A DNA stretch of 64,000 nt from Liolophura sinensis (lineage: Eukaryota > Mollusca > Polyplacophora > Chitonida > Chitonidae). The stretch spans positions 8,549,608-8,613,607 of the forward strand of contig NC_088299.1 in assembly GCF_032854445.1 (NCBI RefSeq). The letters are read 5' to 3'. The position numbers and the translations under genes are program-made. Positions 53,601-64,000 of this stretch are shown here, piece by piece. The notes under the pieces are model-generated. The model was not told the DNA's origin. It made no database searches and saw only the letters and a list, made by a program, of their open reading frames with translations. The first letter of the stretch is position 1. The number at the start of each line of letters is the position of its first letter.

Positions 53601-56240
53601 TAGCGTGAGTACTGGTACATACACTGTACCTGTTATTATCCAGATTCGCTGTTGTGTGCCTTATCATCAAGTTCTTTTGGAGCACCGTATTTCACCTGTA
53701 AAGTTTAAATATTTTCTGAAAGTGGGTTTTATATGCTAAACTTGAATTGTAATGTGGTAACCACTTTTTCCCTATGCCGGTTAAACATTATGTTCTTTGG
53801 ATACAGTTTTCTGTGGCCTATCTTTCTGTTGACCTCACTGCTTTTCTTCTTTAAGAAATAAAAAAACAATCTCATCAAATATAGACCTTGTAAAAAAAGA
53901 GTGTAGAGTGAATACCATGTAGTAATTAGTACCTTAAGTTGTCACAACTTTTGTGGATATACATGCATGTTTGTATTGGGCAGATTCTGTTGTATTTGTT
54001 ATCGTCGCTCCAGTCAGTTCCAAATATGTCCATTTTTGGTAAAAAGAAATCCATAAAGTGGCCTATTCAAGATTCTAAATGGCTCTCTGGAATCTAAAAT
54101 AATGGTTGGGTGCATCATTTTTGCCACAACTTACTCGTTTTAGTCACAGGACTAAATCTTTTAATGTTATGTGTTCAGTAAGATGTAAGAATACTCCGTT
54201 GAGATTTTTAGCTTCCACTTCTAAATTGACATTTGCATGTTTTTCAACATTTATGATATCATAAGTACGAAAAAGTGCCATTTAATTTGTTTTTTTTTTC
54301 TTCTATTTTTTCCTATCTTTTATGGAACGATTTGAAGGTTATGAATGACTGTCTCCTTGATTAATCATCTGGATTAATAACGATAATGTGTAAAAATATT
54401 AACATTATCTCATATTTTCCAGACAGAATGCATTATTCTATTTGAGAGCAATCCAGAAAGATGTATATTGCATGTATATGATGCGATTCTTGTTGGTGCC
54501 ATATGAAAAGACAACAGAAGTGTTCATAAAACTTAGCAACAGATGGGCCCACGAATTGAATTTTACTCTAAAAGGTATATAAGCAGATTTGAATTATTTG
54601 CTAACATGGTTATTAACTGTACCAGATATATCAACAGAATGCAGATCTGTCAACAGAAAACCCATTGGAATAAGCTTTGATTTATTGTGTGTTAGTTATA
54701 ACCTGATAAATGTGTGTTTGATTTCACACACTGAAAGGCCAAAGAGCCAGGGCTGATATGACTTGCTGCCTACTTCTTTTGCCCCTCCCCACCAACAACA
54801 CCTCCCCCCTCCCTTCCACCTACCTCACACATTTGTCCTTTTTCCCTTTTTAACAACAATGGACATCCATCTATATGTATCACAGCTCCCCCCTCACACC
54901 AGATGTATGATCTGTCATAGTCCTACAGCACTCATACTGTGAGAGGTTAAACTGGGGCTGTTAATCATGAACCATACATATAATTAATGACTGATGCTAT
55001 CTTGTCCTTCAGATTTTAATTAAAGAAAAATAAGAACCAGAAAGGCCCAATACGGCTGATGGCCATTTTCCGTCGTTGTCCGTAATGACTATATTGGCTG
55101 TACACCTATTTGTTCCTTGCCTGGACATAAAGAATAGAGCAGGGTCTGTCCACTCTAGGGACAACGGGTGACCCCTGCACGTGCACTCTGATTGATAGCT
55201 TGATCTCTTCTCACTCAGCAGATAAGTTTTAAAAAGAAAATGGAAATCGCTGTTTCAAAATTATAGGTTGTCTTCGATAATTGTTGCCTGCAACTGGTTC
55301 TTGTAGAAATAAGACCTTTTTTTTTGGGTGTGGGGGGGGGCAAATAAATTGAAGCAGAGTGGATATATGCTCTGTGAATAAGGACGAGTGTAGATGTTTT
55401 TATGTATGTATACATGTTTAATATGTATAATGTGTGGACAGAAGTTCTCTCTAGCGGAAGCTTTTTGTCCAGTTCATTAATCACATTTTAACAGATTTCT
55501 AGATTTCTACCCCCACTCCCCAGCTGAAAGGCACCTCCAGCCTCAGAGAGTGTCCACTGGACCTTGTAATTTGTTTAAGAGGATAGGGGCACCAGCATGT
55601 TTGAAAAAATGGCCAGCCAGGCCATAGTGACACACTTCTAAAACATTTATCTGGTCAAACATTTTCACTTTGCCTTTTTCTGTGAGTGGCACACTTTAGA
55701 CCTGACAGGTCCTGACAAAAAAACCACAAGCTGGGTACGAGGAATCTCACAAACATGACAAATGAAATAGAAAAAATATATGATAAATGATCATTGATAA
55801 GTATTGTGAATTGGCCAGTCTGAACTGCATTACAATATAACATTATTGACAAAGCTGACATGGTGAGTAGTGTACAATCTGTTCGAAATTTTTTTTGATT
55901 TATTTCTTTTTTTTGTTAAAAAAATGATAAAATGTAGAAAATGAATATTTTGGAGATTTCTCGATCATTATCTAACTCAAGTAGCGTTTTTTCTTGCTGC
56001 AAAGTTTGAGGCTAAAGCTTGTTGTATAACTGTGATCAATTATTATAAATCTCTAAATTGTATTCATCGTGGTACATGCCTATGAAACCTATAGAAGCTT
56101 TCTTAAACAGTGATAGACAGAATTGAGCCTGTGCTTCTAGGCATTAGGGAATTACAAACCCTTATAAAATAGCATTATGCACTGCGGTGTAAGATGGTCC
56201 ATTTCTTCAAACAAGCAAAATTATATGACACATCAGTGAG

Positions 56241-56392
56241 AATCTGTAAGTGGGAAGGTCTGCCAGTAATCTGTGGATGGCCTTGGTTAGAGCCCGGTTT
56301 CCTCCCACCATAATGCTGGCCGCCGTCCTATAAGTGAAGTATTCTTGACTACAGTGTAAAACACCAATCATATAAATAAATAAATAAGTAAA
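56241..56392 (+). repeat. tRNA-derived SINE, family A, 5' truncated
   Basis: In CBFB intron 3, containing GGGAAGGTCTGCCAG, CCACCATAATGCTGGCCGCC and an AATAAATAAATAAG tail. Confidence 0.82.
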
Positions 56393-57066
56393 CCAGTAAG
56401 ATTCTAACCTGTGTGATATAAAACATTTAAATCTGCCATCTATATTAAATATATACAAACAGGATTTGTTTGCTGTCCTTCATCATGCAGCAACAAAAAA
56501 AAGGCAAAAAACCCCCCAAAATTATGTAAGATTTCTTAAATTATGAATGCACTCAGTGAACATTCATTAGCATGAGCAAGTACATGCAGATATGTATGAG
56601 GATTAGAAGATGCATTTCTTCTGTGCATGTTCTTTTGTATGAACGTTACCGGCTGCATGGGCAAGATGGTGTGAAATCAAACTGTGCAATTTAATTGTAT
56701 TATGTGGAAGAAGTGGCTATTTTACTAAGAAACAGGAAGGTTGTTATTAAGCTTGTAGGCTTATCGTTTTCCTGAGCATTCAGGCAGATCCTGGTTGACT
56801 TGTTTTGTAGTTCTCTCCTTAAAACCTGAGTACTTTATGAGTTAGCTTCATGGTCTGCCTGGTAACCATCTTTCTATACACTAACCTTACTCTCTAATAC
56901 ACTAATCTTACATGTATTAGTGGATGGTTATTTGTTGTGGAAAAATTAGTCAAATTTCTGGGCTGTATTCAACGTTGTATATACCACAAGCCTTGCGATG
57001 TTGTGACACACAGGTGTGCCAAGGTGTAAATGCATTTCATTCAGGACCGATATAGTAGTCGGTTAC

Positions 57067-57258
57067 AAAGGAGTCCCACCATAATGCTGACCGCCGTTGT
57101 ATAAGTGAAATATTCTTTAGAATGGCGTAAAACACCAATGAAATAAATAAATAAATACAAAGGAGTTTGGTCTCCTCAAATAAAACTGACCACCATCGTA
57201 TAACTGAAAAATTCTTGAGTATGCTGATAAACAAGAATATTATTAAATAAATAAATAT
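57067..57258 (+). repeat. two adjacent tRNA-derived SINE family A 3' ends
   Basis: A 3' end at 57067-57156 and a second, more diverged one at 57160-57258, both in plus orientation and both ending in AAATAAATAAAT. Confidence 0.72.
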
Positions 57259-57632
57259 AATAGATGCTAAAGAGTTGTGACCCTAAATTTCATCCTTTTC
57301 TAACGTGCCCATTTTTCCTGATTCTATTGATTTTAGAAAGGTGTTTTGAGGATTGTTTGGAACTTGGGATAATATTACTTAAAAAATGTAATATTTTGTA
57401 ACATTAATTTACCTCTAAAAATGCATTTTTGTGGTTGACATTTTAGGTCATATAGGTTATTTGTACATTTGCGTAATTTTCATGATTGTGACCTTGTTGA
57501 TGAGAATGTGATCAAAGTTGCTCTTATATTTATGCAGGAGAGGAAGTGGACTGATATTGTTATATTTGCTGCTGCCATTGATACCTGTAAATTTTGAAAT
57601 TGAAATAATAGTGGTCATGTTAATTCATGAAT

Positions 57633-57770
57633 TCTAACTCTTCAGCCATTTCAACAAGTATTTTGAAACATTCTGAGAGAACTATCGGATATAGAGAAAT
57701 AATTTGCACGGTTTCGAGAAGCTTGGATCTTTAAAGTCATTTTTAGAATAATTGCATGCATAAATTTCAC
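57633..57770 (+). repeat. dispersed repeat, copy 2 (see 23111-23250)
   Basis: Shares TTTTGAAACATTCTGAGAGA, CTATCGGATATAGAGAAA and GAAGCTTGGATCTTTA with the earlier copy in the same order and orientation. Confidence 0.55.
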
Positions 57771-58680
57771 TGAAAAAATTACTTTAAGTCAAAAAAATTG
57801 AAGATTTACATGTACATGTATCCTGGACATATGGTTGAAGTTTGAAAACAATTACCATACCAGTTTTGTTCAGAATTCAGTTTAAAAACCATTGCACCAG
57901 CTATAGATTTTTGAAAACATGCACCAGTGTGCATGTCTGTAGCTACATGTGTATTGTGGAATGGATTTCTTTTTTTCTGTACGTGTATTTGCAGAGATGT
58001 CGAGATCAGAGTAACATTTAGGGCTAACCTTATTACAGAGGTAAGAGCCATCTTAGCCTGCACTGAGGTCAAGCCATGTAAAGGTGAATTGTCCTGTAAG
58101 CAGTAGACAGGGAGGCTCAATGTGCCTTTGGGATTTTAAACTTCTCCTAAGATTAGTGCTGGGTTTAAGGCACGGGTTATGTAACACAATGCCCTCAGTG
58201 ACCCCTGGATGATCTGAAGGTCGCAGTAAATCAGGGCTATAATCGTGTTAAACGGGTAGCCCTGATCAGTCCTTTTCTGTATTGCCGGAAGCTATGGAGA
58301 CTGGAATACATGTACCTGTGCCAGACATGTCAAGCATTTGTAGATTGATGATTGATTGATTGATTAGTTGTTGCTTAATCCGTGTGTTTGTTAAGTGTGT
58401 GAAAGTTAGTTCTGACTTGTTCATATAGCCAATAGGCTACATTGTGTTTTCAACATTCTGCTAACTATTTCTATCATTATAACTCTTCTTTCTTGTTTGG
58501 ATCAGTGCATAGTTACAGTTTTATTGATTAATGAATGGATTAATTTGATTTTGTCTAAGCGTATAACCTATTTATATACATCTAAAACTAATGAAAAACC
58601 AGTATATGATGAAATACATGTATCAGTTGACTTGAATGATTTTTTCAAGATGAAATGACTGGTTTGGTCAAGTTCTTGGC

Positions 58681-58819
58681 TCACTTTCTCAAAACTTCGT
58701 AAATCAGTTTTTCATAACTTTTCATGTAAATGACGTTACCTTGTGGAACCATAACCTAGACAACTGTCGTTTAAGAAAACAGTTATGAGAAATGTGACTT
58801 ATGAAGTTTTGTGAAAGTG
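58681..58819. repeat. MITE-like element, family 2
   Basis: In CBFB intron 3. CACTTTCTCAAAACTTCGTA at the left and GAAGTTTTGTGAAAGTG at the right are inverted, with further inner pairing (CAGTTTTTCATAACT with AGTTATGAGAAA). Confidence 0.7.
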
Positions 58820-58884
58820 GAAAAAGGACATCACTTCAAAACTACAGAACCTAATCACTCTTGTTTGTATAGCACAGAAGGATA

Positions 58885-58899
58885 CATATATATATATAT

Positions 58900-58954
<55 letters not shown>
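58885..58954. repeat. TA microsatellite in CBFB intron 3
   Basis: About 34 TA units with an ACATACATA interruption, continuing into a TTTATTTATT tail. Confidence 0.95.
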
Positions 58955-58959
<5 letters not shown>

Positions 58960-59414
58960 TTATTTATTACAAGTACCCTTGCTTAAATGAACATGATGTA
59001 AACACGCAAAAAGAGTATAGTAATACAGTAATATGAGAGGGAAATTCATGATTAGGGTTGAGAGGACTTGTCATGCTGTACTTATACGTGAATGTAAAAC
59101 AATTAGGTTAAAGCAGTGGGTGCTCAATCCAGCCTACTGTAGTATTGCGCAATGTCCTTTTACCAGTCTTCTGACCAGTGATAGATGAAGCACATATATC
59201 CTTAGGAACGCCCATTAAAGCTATACTGTAGCTTAGAGTAGGTCAAACATCCTGATTCATCTGAATAAAGTGGTATCAAGAAGTATTTAAAAACTAAAAA
59301 AGATATAAATGCTAGTAGGTATATAATTGTATTGCTCTACAATATTATGAAGGGAGAATAGGTCAAGAATAAATAGGGTAACGGGAGAATAACTGAGAGT
59401 AAGGTTGTAGTAAA

Positions 59415-59828
59415 TTGTGGTTGATGGAGACAATCAAGTCTGCTCGCATGTCTATTGAGTTAGCTTCATCTTGCAACATCGTCAGCCTCCGGGCTACATG
59501 TGGACGTGTTTGTGTAGGCTGGTGCATGCGTGCTGAGTCAACTTGCGAAGAAGCTGTCTGTGAGCGTACGATAGTGGGTTTACAATTGGAGGCTGATAGT
59601 AAACGTAGTCGCGTGAGGTTTGACCTGGGTGTAGGACTTGGTGTGGCTGGTATGTGCTGGCTTTCATGCGTGCTGATGCATGCGTACTCTGTCCAACCCT
59701 CTCAGACTTCTCCTATAGGCGTGGATGGAAGTTGGAGAAGTAGGGATGGAGAGGAGTGGCTGAGGCAAATACTGAGTCAGAAAGTGGCTGTGAGGCCTAC
59801 TCTCGGGCCCTACCCCAGGGGGTCCTAA
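59415..59828 (+). other. unexplained 137-codon open frame inside CBFB intron 3
   Basis: This interval is more GC-rich than its surroundings and stays open for 137 codons from an ATG. It has no motif or domain that I recognise, no clear splice sites and cysteine- and serine-rich sequence at the start. It may be a fragment of a mobile element or a chance frame. Confidence 0.2.
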
Positions 59829-60679
59829 CTTGATCACCTGGGAAGGTGACTGAGGGGGCCTACATTTAGCTGTGAAGAGGGGCTTTGACTGATGGGCCTA
59901 GAAATTTATAAGGGACACTTTCTTAGGGTTACCTTGGGATTCTGATTAAGTTCCTGGATGGGAATCAAAAAAGTGTCCACAGCCTCCAAAGCCTGGATAT
60001 TCTTGATTCAAGTTTTAAGTGATTAGGGTAATGTTTAAAATTTAGAAGTTTTATTTAATCAAAAAAGCGTCCTTCTGATGCCTGGTCTCATACCAACCCC
60101 CGATTATAATATTTTATAACATTTATTTTGCTTTTTTTTTTAATTTTATACCTGTACACAAGTAGATAACTGATACACATGTAAAGCAAGTTTTAGTTCT
60201 GTTATGTTTACATAGCTAAGTGCATGTCTCATTTGTGTCTGATCAAGCATGGAAATATGGTCATGAGTGCAACTGCACTTACAAGTAGTTCATCTCGCAG
60301 TATGTGTCTGACAGAAGCCCTGGCCTTTATGACTCAACTGAGTGTAACTGTTATTATCGTAAAGCTGCAAATTAAAGCTACATTGAATTTTTCTAAGAGT
60401 TTAGAATAAAATGAATGTGTTTTCTTCGTCAAGACACACGTTGAAGCATACTAAATCTAATTTCAATTTTTTTGATTGTTTTCTTCTAACTGAGATGTTA
60501 CATAATCTACTTTATAGTTTAGGTAATGGAACTGGGAAACATTGTTAATTTTGTGCTCTACATATAACATGTAACCCTGGGTGCACCTGAACTAGGTGCA
60601 GTATATGCATATATTGTATTATCGGTATAATTGATACCAATTGATTCTGAAATTGGTGGCACGTTACCCTTTCTGACCC

Positions 60680-60993
60680 TGATTGATTGATTGATTTATT
60701 TATTTGGTTGTGGTGTAATGCCGTAAGTGCTCAAGAATTTTTCAGTATACAATGGAAGTCAGTTTTATAGAGTGCGTGTTGTAAGCACCAACCTTTGGCA
60801 AGTTTCACATACCTCCAAAGCCGTTTTCTGTAGTTCTACCAATTAAGCCAAGAGAAACCACCAGTAATGTTACAAGGAATAAGTTCCCTCGGGCTCTGCC
60901 CGGTTTCCTCCCACCATAATGCTGGCTGCCGTCGTATAAGTGAAATATTCTTGAGTACAGCGTAAAACACCAATCAAGTAAATAAATAAACAG
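60680..60993. repeat. two tRNA-derived SINE family A fragments in opposite orientation
   Basis: A minus-strand 3' end at 60680-60752 (TTTATTTATTTGGTTGTGG) and a plus-strand 3' half at 60884-60993 (CTCGGGCTCTGCCCGG to AAGTAAATAAATAAA). The pair could fold back on itself. Confidence 0.72.
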
Positions 60994-63900
60994 CGAGTAA
61001 GAAGAGTCCTGAATCTATTGCAAAACACAAATTTAAACATCTGTATGATATCATATGTAAATAAAGTATTTATGCGTATGCAGCATAGCCCTACTTCCAT
61101 TCTACCCTGGGCCTTGGTGGCAGTATTGGTGGACATTGCTTTTTTGTGTAGTCTTTCATGAAGTTCACTGGAGATGGTTTGCCTTCCACCAGTAAGACAT
61201 GGATCGCCCCTGTGAGTAGTTTGCCAGTAAATTGCCAGAGGACATCACAGCTTTACTCCAGTTTCCTCGACCCATAATAGACTGATAGAACAAAGAATCT
61301 TGGGTGGGTTTGAAGAACAACAAAAGTATACCGAGTATGTACATTAAAGCATTCATTAAGGAATCCCTATAAACATGTACGAGCTGTAAATCCATGAAGT
61401 GTGGTGTACACATGTGAAATCAGATGTGCTCCATCATACCTTGTGGTCATAGTAAAGTGGTGTCACATTACTGTGATGTAAACAATACCTGGGAGACAGT
61501 ATATATGCTACTTTAACTGTGCATTGCTGAAGGATGGTCAGGTCTGAGGTATATTGCTTCGTCTATTTCACACGTGTTTGCCCTGGGGGAGGGCATCCCA
61601 GTGGGATGAGTCAGGCAAGACAGCCGTCAAGCCTCGAGGAATAAGTCCAGTTTACCTGTAATCAACAACTTACCTGGCTAAGGTGTAGGAGGTGTAACAA
61701 GGCAGGCAGGAATTTCATATGATTTTGTGTTTGGCTTATGTTTTACGCAGGATTATTTCACTAATGTGTTAGTGGTCAGATATATATATGCCTGTAGACA
61801 GACAAGGGACATGAGTAAGCGCCTGGAGGGAGGGAGGGAGGCAGGGGTGGTTAGTGATGGGGGTGGGGGGTGGGGTAATAAGAGGCGATAAGAGCGCATT
61901 TTAATCCAAATGAAGACCCACAGCTTGGGGATACATTGTTTATCAATCTGAATCACGCCTTCGCATTATTGTTTTGATGTACGCAGACTTATAAAATATG
62001 AATTGGTCTTTGTTTTAAAGATACTTTATTGAAACTAAGTACTTTAAGACAACAACATAAACTGTGGTTATGAAAATTAAAATCAGAACCACCTGTTTTG
62101 TATTTATTTGCTTACATATATGGTTAATATTTTTGTCTGTGGAACTGCATGATGGCTGTAAATGCAACACTAACAATCTGTTTCACCTGTATTCAGGTGA
62201 GAATGAAGTTAAATCTGATGCTTCCCAGTTATTGTCTTCCATTTAATTGACAACTCTTGAAAAAATCTTGACTCCAAATGGTAATCATGCATAAGCATTT
62301 GCATCTATAAAGTCATGGTACGCAATTTTGTTGTGCTACGCAATTTTGTTGTAGTACTGTCAATGTGGCATTAAACCACAATCACTCATTCATCCATGCT
62401 CATCAGACGCATTTGAAAAGAATTCAGCCTTATAAGATGTCTTCTTGCAGCTGCTATAAAATGCCATTGTCGAACTGCAGTTTATTCCTTCAACTGTGTA
62501 AGCCCATAATGTAGAGAGAAAGTAGGATAAGTACTGAATGTAATTCTAATAGAATATAGTTAATAATAGCAAATTTTGCCTGAAAACTGCCATTTTGAGA
62601 GAAATAAATGTTGAAATATTACTTTTGATTCAAAAAACATGCGTTGTTCCAGTAGGGTATGATCCAATCTTTTAAAAGAAAAAAAGATCCTCAAAACATT
62701 TTTTTCAGGATCATTTGTGATCTCAGAATCCAGCAAAATGAACAGCTTGGTCCTGAACCGGATTTTAGGTCATTTTCAACAGCCCAGCCTTGTTATATTA
62801 ATTATTAGTATTTTTCAGGTCACAACCACACAAGGAAGTATCTGATCAAATTACAACAAACAAAATGACCACATATGAGACGCTACTCTCCCTGCATTAG
62901 TAGCAGTTGTGCTTTGATATTAAGGCCTGTTACTGTTACAAATACATTGATTGAACAGATAGTCCCTAATTAAAGCTGTTTTGATTTTCGCACAGACAAC
63001 ATAGACCGACGTTAATTGCAACCTCATTGTTCGAACTGTCATGGATGTGGGTCATTCACACTGAAGATACTCCACCCTGAGAACCATCCCTGTTAACGCA
63101 TATCCTTGATAGCCCTTATTGGTCACTACATCATCCAATGGGGATCAATGAAAATAGCCCTCCACGTAGTATATACTTCAGTGAAGATTTATGTTTGTCA
63201 ACATGGACGTTTCTTCACACTCTTGTTTGTTATTAACTGCATGTTATGGTTTAGTGAAATTCAGGCTTGAGAAGAAAGGCTGATATATGTGATTGTCATC
63301 TATTTGATAATTGCATATATTATATATAGATAGATAGTGTATGTATTTAAAGACTTGTTCTGAATTAAATATATACAATCTGACCCAAAATGGTAAAGTT
63401 ATCAACCAGTTGTTGCATGTTTGTATGGAAAATTATATTTCCAGATTTGTCTCTTTCCTTATCGAGGTTTTATTCAGTATTCTTTTCAGTATTCTTTTAA
63501 TTTATAAAGAAGCGTGGTAAATAATTAAGACATTCTGTGTTAAGATTAAGATGGACAGTAAACTGCTGTTGCATGGGCTCGTTTTCGTAGCATTACATGA
63601 AGTGACCTGCTTTTTTTCTCAACGTAAAATTGACCTGGTTTCCCCAGTGCGTTACAGTTTACGTCTTTAACCTAATTTTACGCGGTAAATCTTGACGAGT
63701 TGTTTACATTTGTTTCTCGCCATCTGAATTTTGTTTGCGTCACTGATTTCCTCATTAATTGGACATAGGAAAAAACATTTCAAAATTTCCCCCTGTTGAA
63801 AATGCATTTCATGCTGATAGTGAACTGTGATGGTTGGGTTTTACGGTCCTGTTTGTGTCTGCCAGCTGAACACTGGATGATTATTCTAGACACAGATAAA

Positions 63901-64000
63901 CATTATTAGTTGAAAACAAATAGATGGGTACAAATGAAAAAAGAACCTGGCAAAGGTATTCCACTCAGGAACAAGTGAAGCCATAATATGGATCAGCAGT

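Larger units (their letters stand above)
52356..64000 (+). other. CBFB intron 3 (at least 11.6 kb, runs off the window)
   Basis: The stretch begins at the GTGAGC donor after exon 3. I looked for the next CBFB exon on the plus strand and saw none. It contains SINE fragments (56241-56392, 57067-57258, 60680-60752, 60884-60993), a MITE-like element (58681-58819), a TA microsatellite (58885-58954), a dispersed repeat (57633-57770) and an unexplained open frame (59415-59828). Confidence 0.8.

Noticed and set aside
52356-64000. Search for CBFB exon 4 (expected to begin like VYLKAPMI)
   Set aside because: No matching stretch was seen on the plus strand, so the exon is assumed to lie beyond the window.

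Overview
This is a window of an animal (metazoan) genome. Genes carry many GT-AG introns, the DNA is AT-rich, and tRNA-derived SINEs, fold-back elements and microsatellites are plentiful. The style of the SINEs (tRNA-like head, conserved core, AAATAAATAAA tail) and a Runx partner gene with an invertebrate-type sequence suggest a lophotrochozoan, most likely a mollusc or a close relative. That placement is an inference from repeat style and protein similarity; the species cannot be named from the sequence alone.

Layout. (1) 3.1-17.9 kb: two paralogous iron/2-oxoglutarate dioxygenase genes of the phytanoyl-CoA dioxygenase (PhyH) family lie head to head, one on the minus strand (3173-8396) and one on the plus strand (9954-17941). 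Both have six coding exons of 50, 193, 92, 91, 282 and 111 nt and encode 272 residues, so they are an inverted gene duplication sharing a 1.56 kb upstream region. (2) 18.6-20.3 kb: a Tc1/mariner-type DNA transposon with an open 349-codon transposase and short terminal inverted repeats, inserted in a TA microsatellite. (3) 20.3-26.2 kb: no gene recognised; part is probably the 3' UTR of the next gene, and there are tandem and inverted repeats. (4) 26.2-43.9 kb, minus strand: a complete PHAF1 (C16orf70/MYTHO, UPF0183) gene, reconstructed here as 13 coding exons and 426 residues. (5) 43.9-50.0 kb: intergenic region with a long ATC-type simple repeat. (6) 50.0 kb to the right edge, plus strand: the first three coding exons of CBFB (core-binding factor beta); the rest must lie beyond 64000, so the third intron is at least 11.6 kb.

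How the genes relate. PHAF1 is an autophagy factor and CBFB is the non-DNA-binding partner of RUNX transcription factors; they have no known shared job. In human the same two genes are neighbours on 16q22.1, so their adjacency here looks like ancient conserved linkage. The PhyH pair are probably small-molecule hydroxylases (similar invertebrate proteins are often labelled proline 4-hydroxylase-like); their substrate cannot be read from the sequence.

Mobile and repeated DNA makes up much of the rest: more than twenty copies of one tRNA-derived SINE family in both orientations, including a nested one, a second tRNA-derived SINE family, at least three fold-back or MITE-like families, an 11-unit 42-bp minisatellite touching a splice acceptor, and several other tandem arrays. 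No RNA genes, CRISPR arrays or bacterial features were seen.
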